A stretch of DNA of 49,573 nucleotides from NCBI GenBank assembly GCA_012839605.1, contig DUNA01000066.1:1-49573 (forward strand). The letters are read 5' to 3'. The notes under the pieces were generated by a model, which searched no databases, was not told the DNA's origin, and saw only the letters and a program-made list of their open reading frames with translations. The stretch comes from Bacteroidales bacterium. Lineage in GTDB: Bacteria > Bacteroidota > Bacteroidia > Bacteroidales > UBA932. A program made the position numbers and the translations under genes. How positions within the stretch are numbered: the first letter of the stretch is position 1; the number at the start of each line of letters is the position of its first letter. Positions 41,473-49,544 of this stretch are shown here, in pieces.

Positions 41473-42165
41473 ATGGGTATGGAAAAAAAAATCAGGATAA
41501 ACGAGTGGGCAGAAGGAGACAGACCTAGAGAGAAATTGTTGGAAAAAGGAGCGTCGGCGCTGACAAATACAGAATTGTTGGCTATTCTTATCCGTAGCGG
41601 CACAAGAAACATGAATGCCATGGAAACGGCCAGGTGTCTTATAAACAAACACGATAACAGTTTGTATGCATTGGTAAGAACACCTATAGAAAAGATGATG
41701 CGCATTAAAGGTATAGGTCCGGCCAAAGCGGCAGCTCTTGCAGCGGCATTTGAATTGGGTAGAAGAGGACAAGTTCCGGTAGAAAGACCGGCTTCGATTA
41801 CCTCGGCTCGTGAAGTGGCAGACATGATGATTCCTATGCTTAAAGACTTGACGTACGAAACGTGTTGGGTACTGTTTTTTGACGGAGCCAGAAAATATAT
41901 CGGCAGGGAACAGGTAAGTAGCGGCGGATTGAACGCCACCATTGTGGATATACGTATGGTGTTGAAGAAAGCATTGGACAAACTGTCTTGTGAATTGATT
42001 ATAGTGCACAACCATCCGTCAGGGAGTCACAAACCGGGGCGGCAAGACAAGTTGCTTACACAAACATTGAAAGAAGCGGCTAGGATGGTTGATGTACATT
42101 TGATAGATCATATTGTCATAGGAGGAAGCAGATACTTTAGTTTTGCAGAAGAAGGACTCTTATAA
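41473..42165 (+). CDS. radC: RadC family protein (JAB/MPN domain)
   Basis: 230 residues. An N-terminal helix-hairpin-helix (MRIKGIGPAKAAALAAAFEL) and a C-terminal JAB domain with the metal motif VHNHPSGSHKPGRQD. The fold is that of a metal-dependent deubiquitinase-like hydrolase; despite its name it is not a proven DNA-repair enzyme. It starts only four bases after the T run of the rpsT terminator. The stop overlaps an ATG in frame with upp by one base. Confidence 0.95.
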   Translation: MGMEKKIRINEWAEGDRPREKLLEKGASALTNTELLAILIRSGTRNMNAMETARCLINKHDNSLYALVRTPIEKMMRIKGIGPAKAAALAAAFELGRRGQVPVERPASITSAREVADMMIPMLKDLTYETCWVLFFDGARKYIGREQVSSGGLNATIVDIRMVLKKALDKLSCELIIVHNHPSGSHKPGRQDKLLTQTLKEAARMVDVHLIDHIVIGGSRYFSFAEEGLL

Positions 42166-42203
42166 TGTCGTTTACTTTTGTACCTTTGAGAAAATTCTTC
42201 TGT

Positions 42204-42857
42204 ATGAAAACGTTTGTTTTTTCTGAAAAAGACTCCTTTTTTAATGCCGTACTCGCAGAAATACGTGATGTTACAGTGCAGAAAGACGCTATGAGATTTC
42301 GTTATAATCTGGAGAGATTGGGGTATATGTTTGCCTACGAAGTAAGCAAAACACTTTCTTATAAGATGGAAGAAGTGCATACTCCTTTGGGAATTTCTAC
42401 CTGCAAAATTCCGGAAGATGAAATTGTGCTGGCTACTATATTAAGAGCGGGGTTGCCTTTGCACGAAGGGATGTTGAAAATTTTTGACAAAGCACAAAGT
42501 GCCTTTGTGGCCGCTTATAGGAAGTATGGTAGAAACTATAAGTTTACCATACAGATGGAATATATGATCAGCCCTTCCTTAGAGGACAAAATATTGATTC
42601 TTTCAGACCCCATGTTGGCTACCGGGTCTACGTTGTTTCTTACGTATCAGGAATTGGTTGAGCAGAAAGGCCAACCAAAACATTGCCACATAGTATCTCC
42701 CATAGCATCCAGGGAAGGATACGAATTCTTGTGTCGCAAATTGCCACAGAGCGGGGTGTCCATCTGGCTGGGAGCTATTGATGAGGAAATGACAACAAAG
42801 TCCTACATCGTCCCCGGTTTGGGCGATGCTGGAGATTTGGCTTACGGGGAAAAGTAG
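42204..42857 (+). CDS. upp: Uracil phosphoribosyltransferase
   Basis: 217 residues. Early LRAGLPLHEGML, the PRPP loop ILSDPMLATGSTL and the C-terminal uracil-binding GLGDAGDLAYG (usually GDAGDR.FGT) support UPRT, which salvages uracil to UMP. The ATG at 42204 (MKTFVFSEKDS) is chosen: a TACCTTTG -7 element lies at 42181-42188. A start at 42165 would overlap the radC stop by one base. The stop is three bases from the convergent amidohydrolase stop. Confidence 0.9.
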   Translation: MKTFVFSEKDSFFNAVLAEIRDVTVQKDAMRFRYNLERLGYMFAYEVSKTLSYKMEEVHTPLGISTCKIPEDEIVLATILRAGLPLHEGMLKIFDKAQSAFVAAYRKYGRNYKFTIQMEYMISPSLEDKILILSDPMLATGSTLFLTYQELVEQKGQPKHCHIVSPIASREGYEFLCRKLPQSGVSIWLGAIDEEMTTKSYIVPGLGDAGDLAYGEK

Positions 42858-42860
42858 GTT

Positions 42861-44501
42861 TTAAGGAAATACTTGTTCTCCTCCCAAGAAATTCATGTAG
42901 CATGACGTACCGGGTATCTCTTCAATAGGGATGGTCATCAGGTCGTCTGTCCATACTACAAAGTCTGCCCATTTGCCCGGTTCAATAGAACCTTTTTCTT
43001 TTTCCCGGCAGGAACCCATAGCGGCCCATATAGTCATACCTTTGAGGGTCTCTTCTCTAGAGAGGATTTGCTCAGGATACCAACCTCCTTCCGGCTGCAT
43101 GTCCAAATTGGTTCTAGTAATAGCTGCAAAGAACGTATATACGGGGTTGAAATCTTCTACCGGCGTGTCGGTACCGAAAGGTGCCCAGCCCGCTGCATCT
43201 ATCAAATCTTTGAATGCATAAGCTCCTTTTACCCTTTCAGGTCCCACGCGATCCTCGGCCCAACCCATATCAGAGGTAGCATGTGTGGGTTGGATGGAAG
43301 GGACAACGTTCAGTTGCCCAAAAAGCTTGAAATCTTCCGGAGCCACAACTTGGGCGTGTTCCATACGCCACCTCAGATCGTTTCCGGGAGTTAAGAATTG
43401 GGCGTAAAAATCCAATACTTTACGAACTCCTTTGTCTCCTATGGCGTGTGTACTTACCCTAAATCCTCTTTCTTGAGCCAAGCGGCATACGTCTAAAAAT
43501 TCTTCCTTGGAAATAACTTGGATACCAGAATTTCCCGGATCGTCCGAGTACGGTTTGTACATCAGCGCCCCTCTGGAACCAAGGGCTCCGTCTATGTACA
43601 ATTTTATGGTAGTTATATCCAACCTGTCTGACATATAGGGTTCTTGAAAGCGTGCAAAATTGTCTTCAGAAGGGGTTAACCATACGTCCGTTCTTATTTT
43701 CAGCCTCCCTTCTTTCTGCAAAGAATCCAACAATTCTATTTCATGCAGCAACAATCCGCCGTCTGTTACAGAACCCAAGCCGTAGGCAAAACAGATGTCT
43801 TGGGCTTCCATCATATATTTTTCCAACGTGGCGTTGTTGGGAGAAGGAGCAGTAGCACTGATGGCGGCACCCGTATCTTCCAGGAAAATACCGGTAAACG
43901 TACCGTCGGGATGCAACAGCGCTTCACCCGGTTTGATGGAAGGGTCTCCCGGTTTGATGCCTGCCAACTCAATGGCTTTGTCGTTTACCCAATACGCATG
44001 AAAATCCACTCTGTACAAGTATACCGGAATATCCGGAAAGGCTTTGCTTAGCGCTTCATTGGTAGGGAATGCCTTGCCTTCCCATAACGTCTGGTCCCAA
44101 CCGTCTCCTTCAAGAAACTCGGGTTTGTGTAAGTCGTAATGTGCTTTAAGCCGTTCAATGATTTCTTCTTCAGATTTTGCGCCGCGTAAATCTGCATGGC
44201 TCAACCCGTGAGCAAACATGGTAAAATGGCTGTGGGCATCAATAAAAGAGGGATAAACAGGAGCGCCTCTCAGGTTCAGCTCTTTACGTCCTTTGAAAGC
44301 AGCCCGGATTTCATCCGTGGAGCCTACGGCCAAAAATACTCCTTTGTCTACGGCAAAAGCGCTTTGAATGGAGAAATCATTGTCTACTGTATATACTTTA
44401 GCGTTGTATACGACAACATCTACTTTTTGACGCGTAGTGCAAGAATGGGCCGATAAGGCAGCAGCCCCTAAAACAAGAGACATAATGGCGAGTTTTTTCA
44501 T
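42861..44501 (-). CDS. Amidohydrolase_3 (YtcJ-type) lipoprotein
   Basis: 546 residues. Lipoprotein signal MKKLAIMSLVLGAAALSAHSC. A metal-dependent hydrolase of the YtcJ kind: the strand-1 H-S-H in FIDAHSHFTMFAHG, WDQTLWEGKAFPT, the strand-5/6 histidines in VSTHAIGDKGVRK and RMEHAQVV, and the Asp in FGTDTPVEDFNP. The substrate (amide, carbamate or aryl ester) is not known. Export is unusual for an amidohydrolase superfamily member but common for this type in Bacteroidota. It follows rpoN by one base. Confidence 0.88.
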   Translation of the reverse strand: MKKLAIMSLVLGAAALSAHSCTTRQKVDVVVYNAKVYTVDNDFSIQSAFAVDKGVFLAVGSTDEIRAAFKGRKELNLRGAPVYPSFIDAHSHFTMFAHGLSHADLRGAKSEEEIIERLKAHYDLHKPEFLEGDGWDQTLWEGKAFPTNEALSKAFPDIPVYLYRVDFHAYWVNDKAIELAGIKPGDPSIKPGEALLHPDGTFTGIFLEDTGAAISATAPSPNNATLEKYMMEAQDICFAYGLGSVTDGGLLLHEIELLDSLQKEGRLKIRTDVWLTPSEDNFARFQEPYMSDRLDITTIKLYIDGALGSRGALMYKPYSDDPGNSGIQVISKEEFLDVCRLAQERGFRVSTHAIGDKGVRKVLDFYAQFLTPGNDLRWRMEHAQVVAPEDFKLFGQLNVVPSIQPTHATSDMGWAEDRVGPERVKGAYAFKDLIDAAGWAPFGTDTPVEDFNPVYTFFAAITRTNLDMQPEGGWYPEQILSREETLKGMTIWAAMGSCREKEKGSIEPGKWADFVVWTDDLMTIPIEEIPGTSCYMNFLGGEQVFP

Positions 44502-44502
44502 T

Positions 44503-45912
44503 TTAAATTTCTTTTCTTAATCGTGCTATAGGTATATTTAATTGTTCGCGGTATTTGGCTACAGTTCTCCGAGCCACTTTGTACCCCTTATCTGTTAAAC
44601 ACCCAACCAATTGTTCATCTGTAAGAGGTTTGCGTTTGTCTTCTGTATCAATGCTTTTCACCAGAATGTTTTTGATCTCACGGGTAGATACTTCTTCTCC
44701 TGATTCTGTCATCAAACCTTCTGAGAAAAAATACTTGAGAGAGTAAATTCCAAAGTGGGTTTGGATGTATTTTGAATTTACCACTCTAGAAATGGTAGAA
44801 ATGTCCAAGTTTGTTTTTTCTGCAATGTTTTTTAAAACCATCGGTTTCAGTTTGGACTCGTCTCCTTCAGCAAAATATTCTTCTTGGAATTCAAGAATGG
44901 CTTTCATGGTATTGAATAACGTATTCTGCCTTTGGCGTAAGGCTTCTATAAACCATTTGGCCGAATCCAATTTTTGTTTGACAAACGTAGCGGCTTCTTT
45001 GCTTTCTCTGGAACTTTTATCGGCTGCTTTCAATAACATGTCTGCATACCTTCTGTTGATACGAAGTTCCGGAACAGAAAAACGCGGAAGGGTAAGCACA
45101 AATTCACCGTCTTTCAGATCCAGGATAAAGTCCGGTACTACTTGTTGGGCTCTGTCTGTATAAGAATCATCTACGTGACCTCCGGGTTTGGGGTTCAATT
45201 TGAGGATTTCATCAATGGCCTCTTTCAGTTCGTCTTCAGTCAGATCAAGACGAGCAATGATTTTATCGTAATGTTTTTTTGTAAATTCTTCAAAATATTT
45301 TTCAAGAATAAGGGTTGCCGTATCTATAGAAGGCTTTGACTGCTTATTCTGTATTTGAATGAGTAAGCATTCTTGTAAAGAACGTGCGCCTACGCCAGGC
45401 GGGTCAAATTGCTGGATAAGCGCAATGGCGTTTTCTATTTCTTCTTCTGTAACTTCTACGCCCAAACGAAAAGCCATATCGTCACATAAGGTTTCCGGTT
45501 CCCTTCTAAGGTACCCGTCATCGTCCAGACTGCCTATGACAAACAAAGCCACTTTTCTTTCTCTGTCCGTGAGTGTGCGAAATCCTAATTGTGCCTCCAG
45601 GTTTTGCCGGAAACTTTCTTTAACGGAAAAAGTAGGAAAATCCCTGGTAGTATCTTTAGATTGGTGACTTGTGTATAATCGGTAAGAGGGGATGGAATCG
45701 TCTTCTCCGTAGTATTCACTTAACGAGAGTTCGTTATCTTCTGTTTCGTCCTCATTGTCTTTTGTTTCCAGTACAGGGTTTTCTTCCAGCTCCTTTCTTA
45801 CACGTTGGTCAAGTTCTAAGGCCGGCAGTTCCAACAATTTGATGGTCTGTATTTGCAACGGCGATAGCTTTTGCTTTAACTGTAACTTTTGCTGTAACGA
45901 CTGAGATAACAT
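44503..45912 (-). CDS. rpoN: RNA polymerase sigma-54 factor
   Basis: 469 residues. N-terminal region I rich in Gln and Leu (SLQQKLQLKQKLSPLQIQT, LLELPALELDQRVRKEL), an acidic region II, a core-binding region (LTDRERKVALFVIGSLDDDG), and a C-terminal RpoN box ARRTVAKYRE. It directs transcription from -24/-12 promoters with enhancer-binding proteins; none is encoded in the window. I chose the ATG at 45912, since the upstream extension runs into the promoter. A near-palindrome covers the promoter (45923-45949). Confidence 0.95.
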   Translation of the reverse strand: MLSQSLQQKLQLKQKLSPLQIQTIKLLELPALELDQRVRKELEENPVLETKDNEDETEDNELSLSEYYGEDDSIPSYRLYTSHQSKDTTRDFPTFSVKESFRQNLEAQLGFRTLTDRERKVALFVIGSLDDDGYLRREPETLCDDMAFRLGVEVTEEEIENAIALIQQFDPPGVGARSLQECLLIQIQNKQSKPSIDTATLILEKYFEEFTKKHYDKIIARLDLTEDELKEAIDEILKLNPKPGGHVDDSYTDRAQQVVPDFILDLKDGEFVLTLPRFSVPELRINRRYADMLLKAADKSSRESKEAATFVKQKLDSAKWFIEALRQRQNTLFNTMKAILEFQEEYFAEGDESKLKPMVLKNIAEKTNLDISTISRVVNSKYIQTHFGIYSLKYFFSEGLMTESGEEVSTREIKNILVKSIDTEDKRKPLTDEQLVGCLTDKGYKVARRTVAKYREQLNIPIARLRKEI

Positions 45913-45922
45913 AGATACATAT

Positions 45923-45949
45923 AATTGTATATTACAAATATACACAATT
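45923..45949. promoter_or_regulatory. rpoN promoter inside a near-palindrome
   Basis: The minus-strand -7 element TATATTTG (45942-45935) lies 22 bases before the rpoN ATG. It is inside AATTGT-ATATT...AATATAC-ACAATT, which is symmetrical apart from a two-base insertion, so it may be an operator. Confidence 0.4.
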
Positions 45950-45982
45950 GCATTCTTTTAGATAACTTTGCAAACAGAAAAC

Positions 45983-46966
45983 ATGAATACTATGATAGAG
46001 CCTGTAGCCTCTCCCGTATCTAAACATCTATTGGAAGAAGAACTTACACAAGAGCTTTTGGTCAGGTATACGTCACGCGGTGAAAACCAATTGTACGATT
46101 TTGATGCCCATCAGGCGCCTCATGCTATGCAGGAAGTAGGCCGGCTGAGAGAGATTGCTTTTAGGATGGCCGGTGGCGGCACGGGGAAGGCTGTAGATAT
46201 TGATGCATACGATCTACATCCGGATTTTCCATATAGACAATTGGTAGTGTGGGATCCAAAACATAAAGAAATATTGGGAGGGTACCGCTACATAATGGGA
46301 ACGGGTATTCAGACAAAACATTTGGCGACATCTTCTGTGTTTGATTTTTCTGATGCCTTTGTTACCCATTATTTGCCGTATACCATAGAATTGGGCAGGT
46401 CTTTTGTTCAGCCTGATTATCAGAACACCAACAAAAACCGATCGGGACTCTACGCTTTGGATAATTTATGGGACGGGTTGGGTGCCTTGATTGTCCGTGA
46501 TCCGGAAATGAAATTTCTTTTTGGGAAAGTTACCATGTACAGTAATTACGACAAGGTAGCTCGTAACTATTTACTGTATTTTTTAAACCAATATTTCCCC
46601 GATGCGGAAAATCTGGTATCTGCCAAGGAACCGTTGGATTACAACGAAAAAGACCCCATGTTTCAGGGGCTCTTTACAAGCGGAATCTATAATGAAGATT
46701 ACAAATCTTTGGTACGATTGCTCAAACAACGTGGAGAAAGGGTTCCCCCATTGATTAACTCTTATATGCGTATTTCTCCTAATATGCGTGTGTTTGGGAC
46801 TACCTTGAATAAAGATTTCGGCGGTGTGGAAGAAACGGGTATTCTTATCACTGTCAAAGACATGTATCCGGAGCGAGTAGATCGTTATATGAATCCGTTA
46901 AAACAGTTTAAAGGACGGTTTAAACTAAAATGGTGGCGTACCGCAGCACGTCATAAAGGCGGATAG
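45983..46966 (+). CDS. GNAT-like N-acyltransferase, GlsB/OlsB family (PF13444)
   Basis: 327 residues. The acyltransferase pattern of hemolysin-like/OlsB proteins is clear: EVGRLREIAFRMAGGGTGKAVD, DFPYRQLVVWDPKHKEILGGYRY, then IELGRSFVQPDYQ and LWDGLGALIVR. In Bacteroides the glycine-lipid enzyme GlsB belongs here and attaches 3-OH acyl chains to glycine; OlsB does so on ornithine. The O-acyltransferase partner GlsA is not adjacent. A TTG at 45968 is in frame, but the ATG at 45983 sits 12 bases behind the -7 element TAACTTTG (45963-45970). Confidence 0.78.
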   Translation: MNTMIEPVASPVSKHLLEEELTQELLVRYTSRGENQLYDFDAHQAPHAMQEVGRLREIAFRMAGGGTGKAVDIDAYDLHPDFPYRQLVVWDPKHKEILGGYRYIMGTGIQTKHLATSSVFDFSDAFVTHYLPYTIELGRSFVQPDYQNTNKNRSGLYALDNLWDGLGALIVRDPEMKFLFGKVTMYSNYDKVARNYLLYFLNQYFPDAENLVSAKEPLDYNEKDPMFQGLFTSGIYNEDYKSLVRLLKQRGERVPPLINSYMRISPNMRVFGTTLNKDFGGVEETGILITVKDMYPERVDRYMNPLKQFKGRFKLKWWRTAARHKGG

Positions 46967-47433
46967 GCAATATGCTCTCTTGTAATAAACGCTTGTGGGT
47001 ACGTTCTTCGGATACGTAACATGAACTGCATGGCCTGGCTTCTTGTTCTGAAATCTCCGACCGTTACTTTAAAGTACGGATTTTCATAGATTCTGTACAC
47101 AGCTATATCCGGATATGTTTCTGAAAAGGCAGCAACAAGGTCTTCCGATTCTGAACGTGCAGATTGTTTGTTGTCAAAAAAGATCCGCACCCTATAGCCT
47201 TGCATTTTTCGTTGTGTTTTGCTGTTGATTTCTACCAACTGATTTATTTTAAAAGCAAGAGAGTCCGGTTGAATAATGGTAATCCGGTTGCCATACGGTC
47301 CCGGTTCGTTAAATGTTTTAAACACATCGTACCGCGACGGTAACGTATCTTGTATCCATCGCTCCCCCTGTCCGTATAAAGTAACCAACGGAATAAGAAG
47401 AAACAAACAGGCTATGGTATAACGTTTTATCAT
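46951..47433 (-). CDS. SPOR-domain protein, exported
   Basis: 160 residues. Signal peptide MIKRYTIACLFLLIPLVTLYGQ and a C-terminal SPOR-like domain at about 82-155 (YRVRIFFDNKQSARSESEDLV, then PYFKVTVGDFRTRSQAMQFM). SPOR domains bind denuded peptidoglycan glycans, often at the division site. The stop overlaps the end of the convergent acyltransferase gene by 16 bp; the start overlaps the LEA-2 stop by 4 bp (ATGA). The longer frame upstream lies within the LEA-2 gene. Confidence 0.8.
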   Translation of the reverse strand: MIKRYTIACLFLLIPLVTLYGQGERWIQDTLPSRYDVFKTFNEPGPYGNRITIIQPDSLAFKINQLVEINSKTQRKMQGYRVRIFFDNKQSARSESEDLVAAFSETYPDIAVYRIYENPYFKVTVGDFRTRSQAMQFMLRIRRTYPQAFITREHIAYPPL

Positions 47434-47888
47434 TTGATAAACTGTTTTATGGGTACGTCGTTCTCTTGGAGGGTGCGTTTCATACACCCGCTTTTAACGG
47501 TCATTTCTATATCCAGGCTCAATTTGTCCAAAACAGTTTCGTCCAAATCAATGACACCGGAAAAGAGCGGGGACATATCCCTGATTCTCAGCACCAGCAC
47601 TCCCTCCCGTTCAGATACGCTTTTGGCGGCAAACACGAGTGTGGAGTCCAGATGAAACTGGGCAAACGGCTTTTTATCTATTTTTAACACCCCTTCCAGT
47701 CCTTCCAAGGCTATTTTTCTACCTACCGGATTGTCCAGAGTAGCCTTTACGGTCACCTTGGCCGTAGAAAGACTTGTCATATTGAATTGCGTCAAAGCCA
47801 CGTGTTGCAAAGATATATCCTTGTACCGTGCACATCCGGCCATGGTCAGTAAGGCAATAGCCACCAGAAGATAGCGTTTTCCACTCAT
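47430..47888 (-). CDS. LEA type 2 (WHy-like) lipoprotein
   Basis: 152 residues. Lipoprotein signal MSGKRYLLVAIALLTMAGC, then a single LEA-14-like beta-sandwich (MTSLSTAKVTVKATLDNPVGRKIALEGLEG, then SEREGVLVLRIRDMSPLFSG). Function is unknown; such proteins may stabilise the envelope. It is first in a two-gene operon with the SPOR protein. I use the ATG at 47888, four bases after the -7 element TACCTTTG; the frame open further upstream crosses the divergent miaB start. Confidence 0.75.
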   Translation of the reverse strand: MSGKRYLLVAIALLTMAGCARYKDISLQHVALTQFNMTSLSTAKVTVKATLDNPVGRKIALEGLEGVLKIDKKPFAQFHLDSTLVFAAKSVSEREGVLVLRIRDMSPLFSGVIDLDETVLDKLSLDIEMTVKSGCMKRTLQENDVPIKQFIK

Positions 47889-47892
47889 GATG

Positions 47893-47928
47893 CAAAGGTA
47901 TACATTTAGGGTGAATATGCTATATTTG
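47893..47928. promoter_or_regulatory. Divergent promoters of LEA-2/SPOR and miaB, both four bases before ATG
   Basis: On the minus strand TACCTTTG (47900-47893), CATC, then the ATG at 47888. On the plus strand TATATTTG (47921-47928), TGCC, then the ATG at 47933. Both spacings are exactly four bases, so both mRNAs would be leaderless. Confidence 0.55.
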
Positions 47929-47932
47929 TGCC

Positions 47933-49243
47933 ATGATTCCTTTCTATATAGAAACGTACGGCTGTCAAATGAATGTGAGCGATTCCGAGGTGGTGGCAAG
48001 CCTTCTGGCCGGCAGCGGATACGTACCTTGTTCCCGTTGGGAAGAAGCCCGTATTTTGTTGATTAACACCTGCTCCATTAGGGAAAATGCAGAAAAAAGG
48101 GTAATGAACCGACTGGACCATTTTGCCCGCTTAAAGAAAAAAAACCCGCAACTGAGGGTAGGCGTGCTGGGCTGTATGGCCACCCGGCTTAAAGAACAAT
48201 TACTGGAACATCCGGCCGTCGATTGGGTGGTGGGACCCGACAGTTACCGTCACCTGCCTGCCATGATGGGATCGCCTGCCTCGGCCCCTTTGCAAACACA
48301 ACTGTCTCTTACAGAAACGTATGCAGACATCACACCGTACCGGGGCCGGGAGCAGACAGTGACTTCCTTTGTTACCATTATGAGAGGCTGCGACAACCTA
48401 TGCGCTTATTGCATTGTACCATACGTGCGCGGAAGGGAACGCAGCCGCGACCCGCAGTCCATACAAGCCGAGGTGGAGGCCCTGCAGAAAGACGGATTTA
48501 AAGAAGTCACGCTGCTGGGGCAGAATGTCAACTCGTACCGGTGGAAAGCCGGAGAGGAAACCGTCTCTTTTGCAGGCTTGCTGGAGCGTATAGCGCTGGC
48601 TGTACCGAATCTGCGCATCCGTTTTACCACCTCGCATCCCAAAGATATGCAGGATGATGTGCTGCACGTGATGGCGAATCATCACAACATCTGTAAGCAG
48701 ATTCACCTGCCGGTCCAGAGCGGCAGCAACGCCGTACTGGCCAAAATGAACCGTAAGTACACGCGGGAAACGTACCTGGATAGGATCCGGAGCATCCGTA
48801 CCATCTTGCCCGGTTGTGGTATTTCAACCGATTTGATTGCCGGTTTTTGTGCCGAGACGGAAGAAGACCACCGCTTGACCTTGGAGCTGATGAAAGAAGT
48901 GCGGTTTGACCAGGCCTTTATGTTCCAGTATTCGCAACGCCCCAATACGCTGGCTGCCCGTCATTACCCGGACGATGTGCCGGAGGAAGAAAAAACCCGG
49001 CGACTGAGTGAGATTATTGCCTTGCAGAACCGCCTGTCGCTGGAAAGTAACCGGGCCGATGTGGGTAAAACCATGGAAGTATTGGTAGAAGGCACCTCTA
49101 AGCGATCTGAAGAAGACCTTTTTGGGCGTACGGATACAGGCAAAGTCTGCGTATTTCCCAAAGGAACGAACCGCGTGGGAGATCTTGTACACGTGCGCAT
49201 TACCTCTTGTACAGCGGCCACATTAAAAGGAGATATTGTCTAA
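47933..49243 (+). CDS. miaB: tRNA-2-methylthio-N6-dimethylallyladenosine synthase MiaB
   Basis: 436 residues. The UPF0004 domain has the three cluster cysteines Cys11 (ETYGCQMN), Cys47 (INTCSIREN) and Cys81 (LGCMA). The radical-SAM motif C153-DNL-C157-AY-C160 follows, and a C-terminal TRAM domain (about 375-436). It adds a methylthio group to i6A37 in tRNAs reading UNN codons, such as the tRNA-Leu(CAA) encoded just downstream. The ATG at 47933 starts only four bases after the -7 element. Confidence 0.96.
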   Translation: MIPFYIETYGCQMNVSDSEVVASLLAGSGYVPCSRWEEARILLINTCSIRENAEKRVMNRLDHFARLKKKNPQLRVGVLGCMATRLKEQLLEHPAVDWVVGPDSYRHLPAMMGSPASAPLQTQLSLTETYADITPYRGREQTVTSFVTIMRGCDNLCAYCIVPYVRGRERSRDPQSIQAEVEALQKDGFKEVTLLGQNVNSYRWKAGEETVSFAGLLERIALAVPNLRIRFTTSHPKDMQDDVLHVMANHHNICKQIHLPVQSGSNAVLAKMNRKYTRETYLDRIRSIRTILPGCGISTDLIAGFCAETEEDHRLTLELMKEVRFDQAFMFQYSQRPNTLAARHYPDDVPEEEKTRRLSEIIALQNRLSLESNRADVGKTMEVLVEGTSKRSEEDLFGRTDTGKVCVFPKGTNRVGDLVHVRITSCTAATLKGDIV

Positions 49244-49266
49244 GTAAAAAAAATACACTACATTTG
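49236..49266 (+). promoter_or_regulatory. Promoter of tRNA-Leu
   Basis: TTG (49236-49238), 20 bases, TACATTTG (49259-49266), with the -33 element inside the last codons of miaB. It ends 18 bases before the tRNA. Confidence 0.65.
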
Positions 49267-49284
49267 CTTCCCGTTTGAGACGAG

Positions 49285-49368
49285 GCCCGGATGGCGGAAT
49301 AGGTAGACGCGCTGGTCTCAAACACCAGTGGCCGCAAGGCTGTGCCGGTTCGATCCCGGCTCCGGGCA
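49285..49368 (+). tRNA. tRNA-Leu (anticodon CAA)
   Basis: 84 nt class II tRNA. Acceptor GCCCGGA/TCCGGGC with discriminator A, D arm, anticodon arm CTGGT-CTCAAAC-ACCAG (CAA reads TTG), a long variable arm (GGCCGCAAGGCT) and T arm CCGGTTCGATCCCGG. CCA is not encoded. It is an expected substrate of the neighbouring MiaB. Confidence 0.96.
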
Positions 49369-49380
49369 CCCACACAAACA

Positions 49381-49424
49381 AAAAAAGCTCTGATTCGTAA
49401 AGAATGGCAGGGCTTTTTTCTTTT
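49381..49424 (+). terminator. Terminator after tRNA-Leu
   Basis: AAAAAAGCTCTG pairs with CAGGGCTTTTTT (one G-T pair) around a 15-base loop, and T-rich sequence continues. The A run on the other side makes it look bidirectional. Confidence 0.75.
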
Positions 49425-49455
49425 ATTGCTTACGGAAACGGTACTTCTGCCAAAG

Positions 49456-49544
49456 GGTAGTGAGTACCTGCAGAGCGTTGACTGTCGCAACCAGTTAAAT
49501 ATCTGCCCATTAGCGCACTTTTTTCAAAGCTGCTACTCACTACC
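49456..49544. repeat. Palindrome-ended element (copy 3), right end of window
   Basis: GGTAGTGAGTA (49456-49466) is the reverse complement of TACTCACTACC (49534-49544). The arms differ from copies 1 and 2 by one transition (GTAAGT to GTGAGT), and it appears in both arms, keeping the palindrome. The sequence before the right arm (TTTTTTCAAAGCTGC) matches copy 1. The overall length of 89-92 bp is shared by all three copies. Confidence 0.7.

Noticed and set aside
47889-47999. N-terminal extension of the LEA-2 protein
   Set aside because: It would overlap the miaB start, precede the -7 element and destroy the lipoprotein signal at MSGKRYLLVA.
49200-49490. Minus-strand frame across tRNA-Leu and its terminator
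   Set aside because: It is antisense to a clear tRNA and to the end of miaB and resembles no protein; frames like this across tRNA genes are frequent artefacts.
123-49544. The end repeats as direct boundaries of a 49-kb mobile element
   Set aside because: The intervening genes are core housekeeping genes in conserved Bacteroidales order, and no integrase or transposase is present. The repeats are more likely a dispersed family that happens to fall at both ends.
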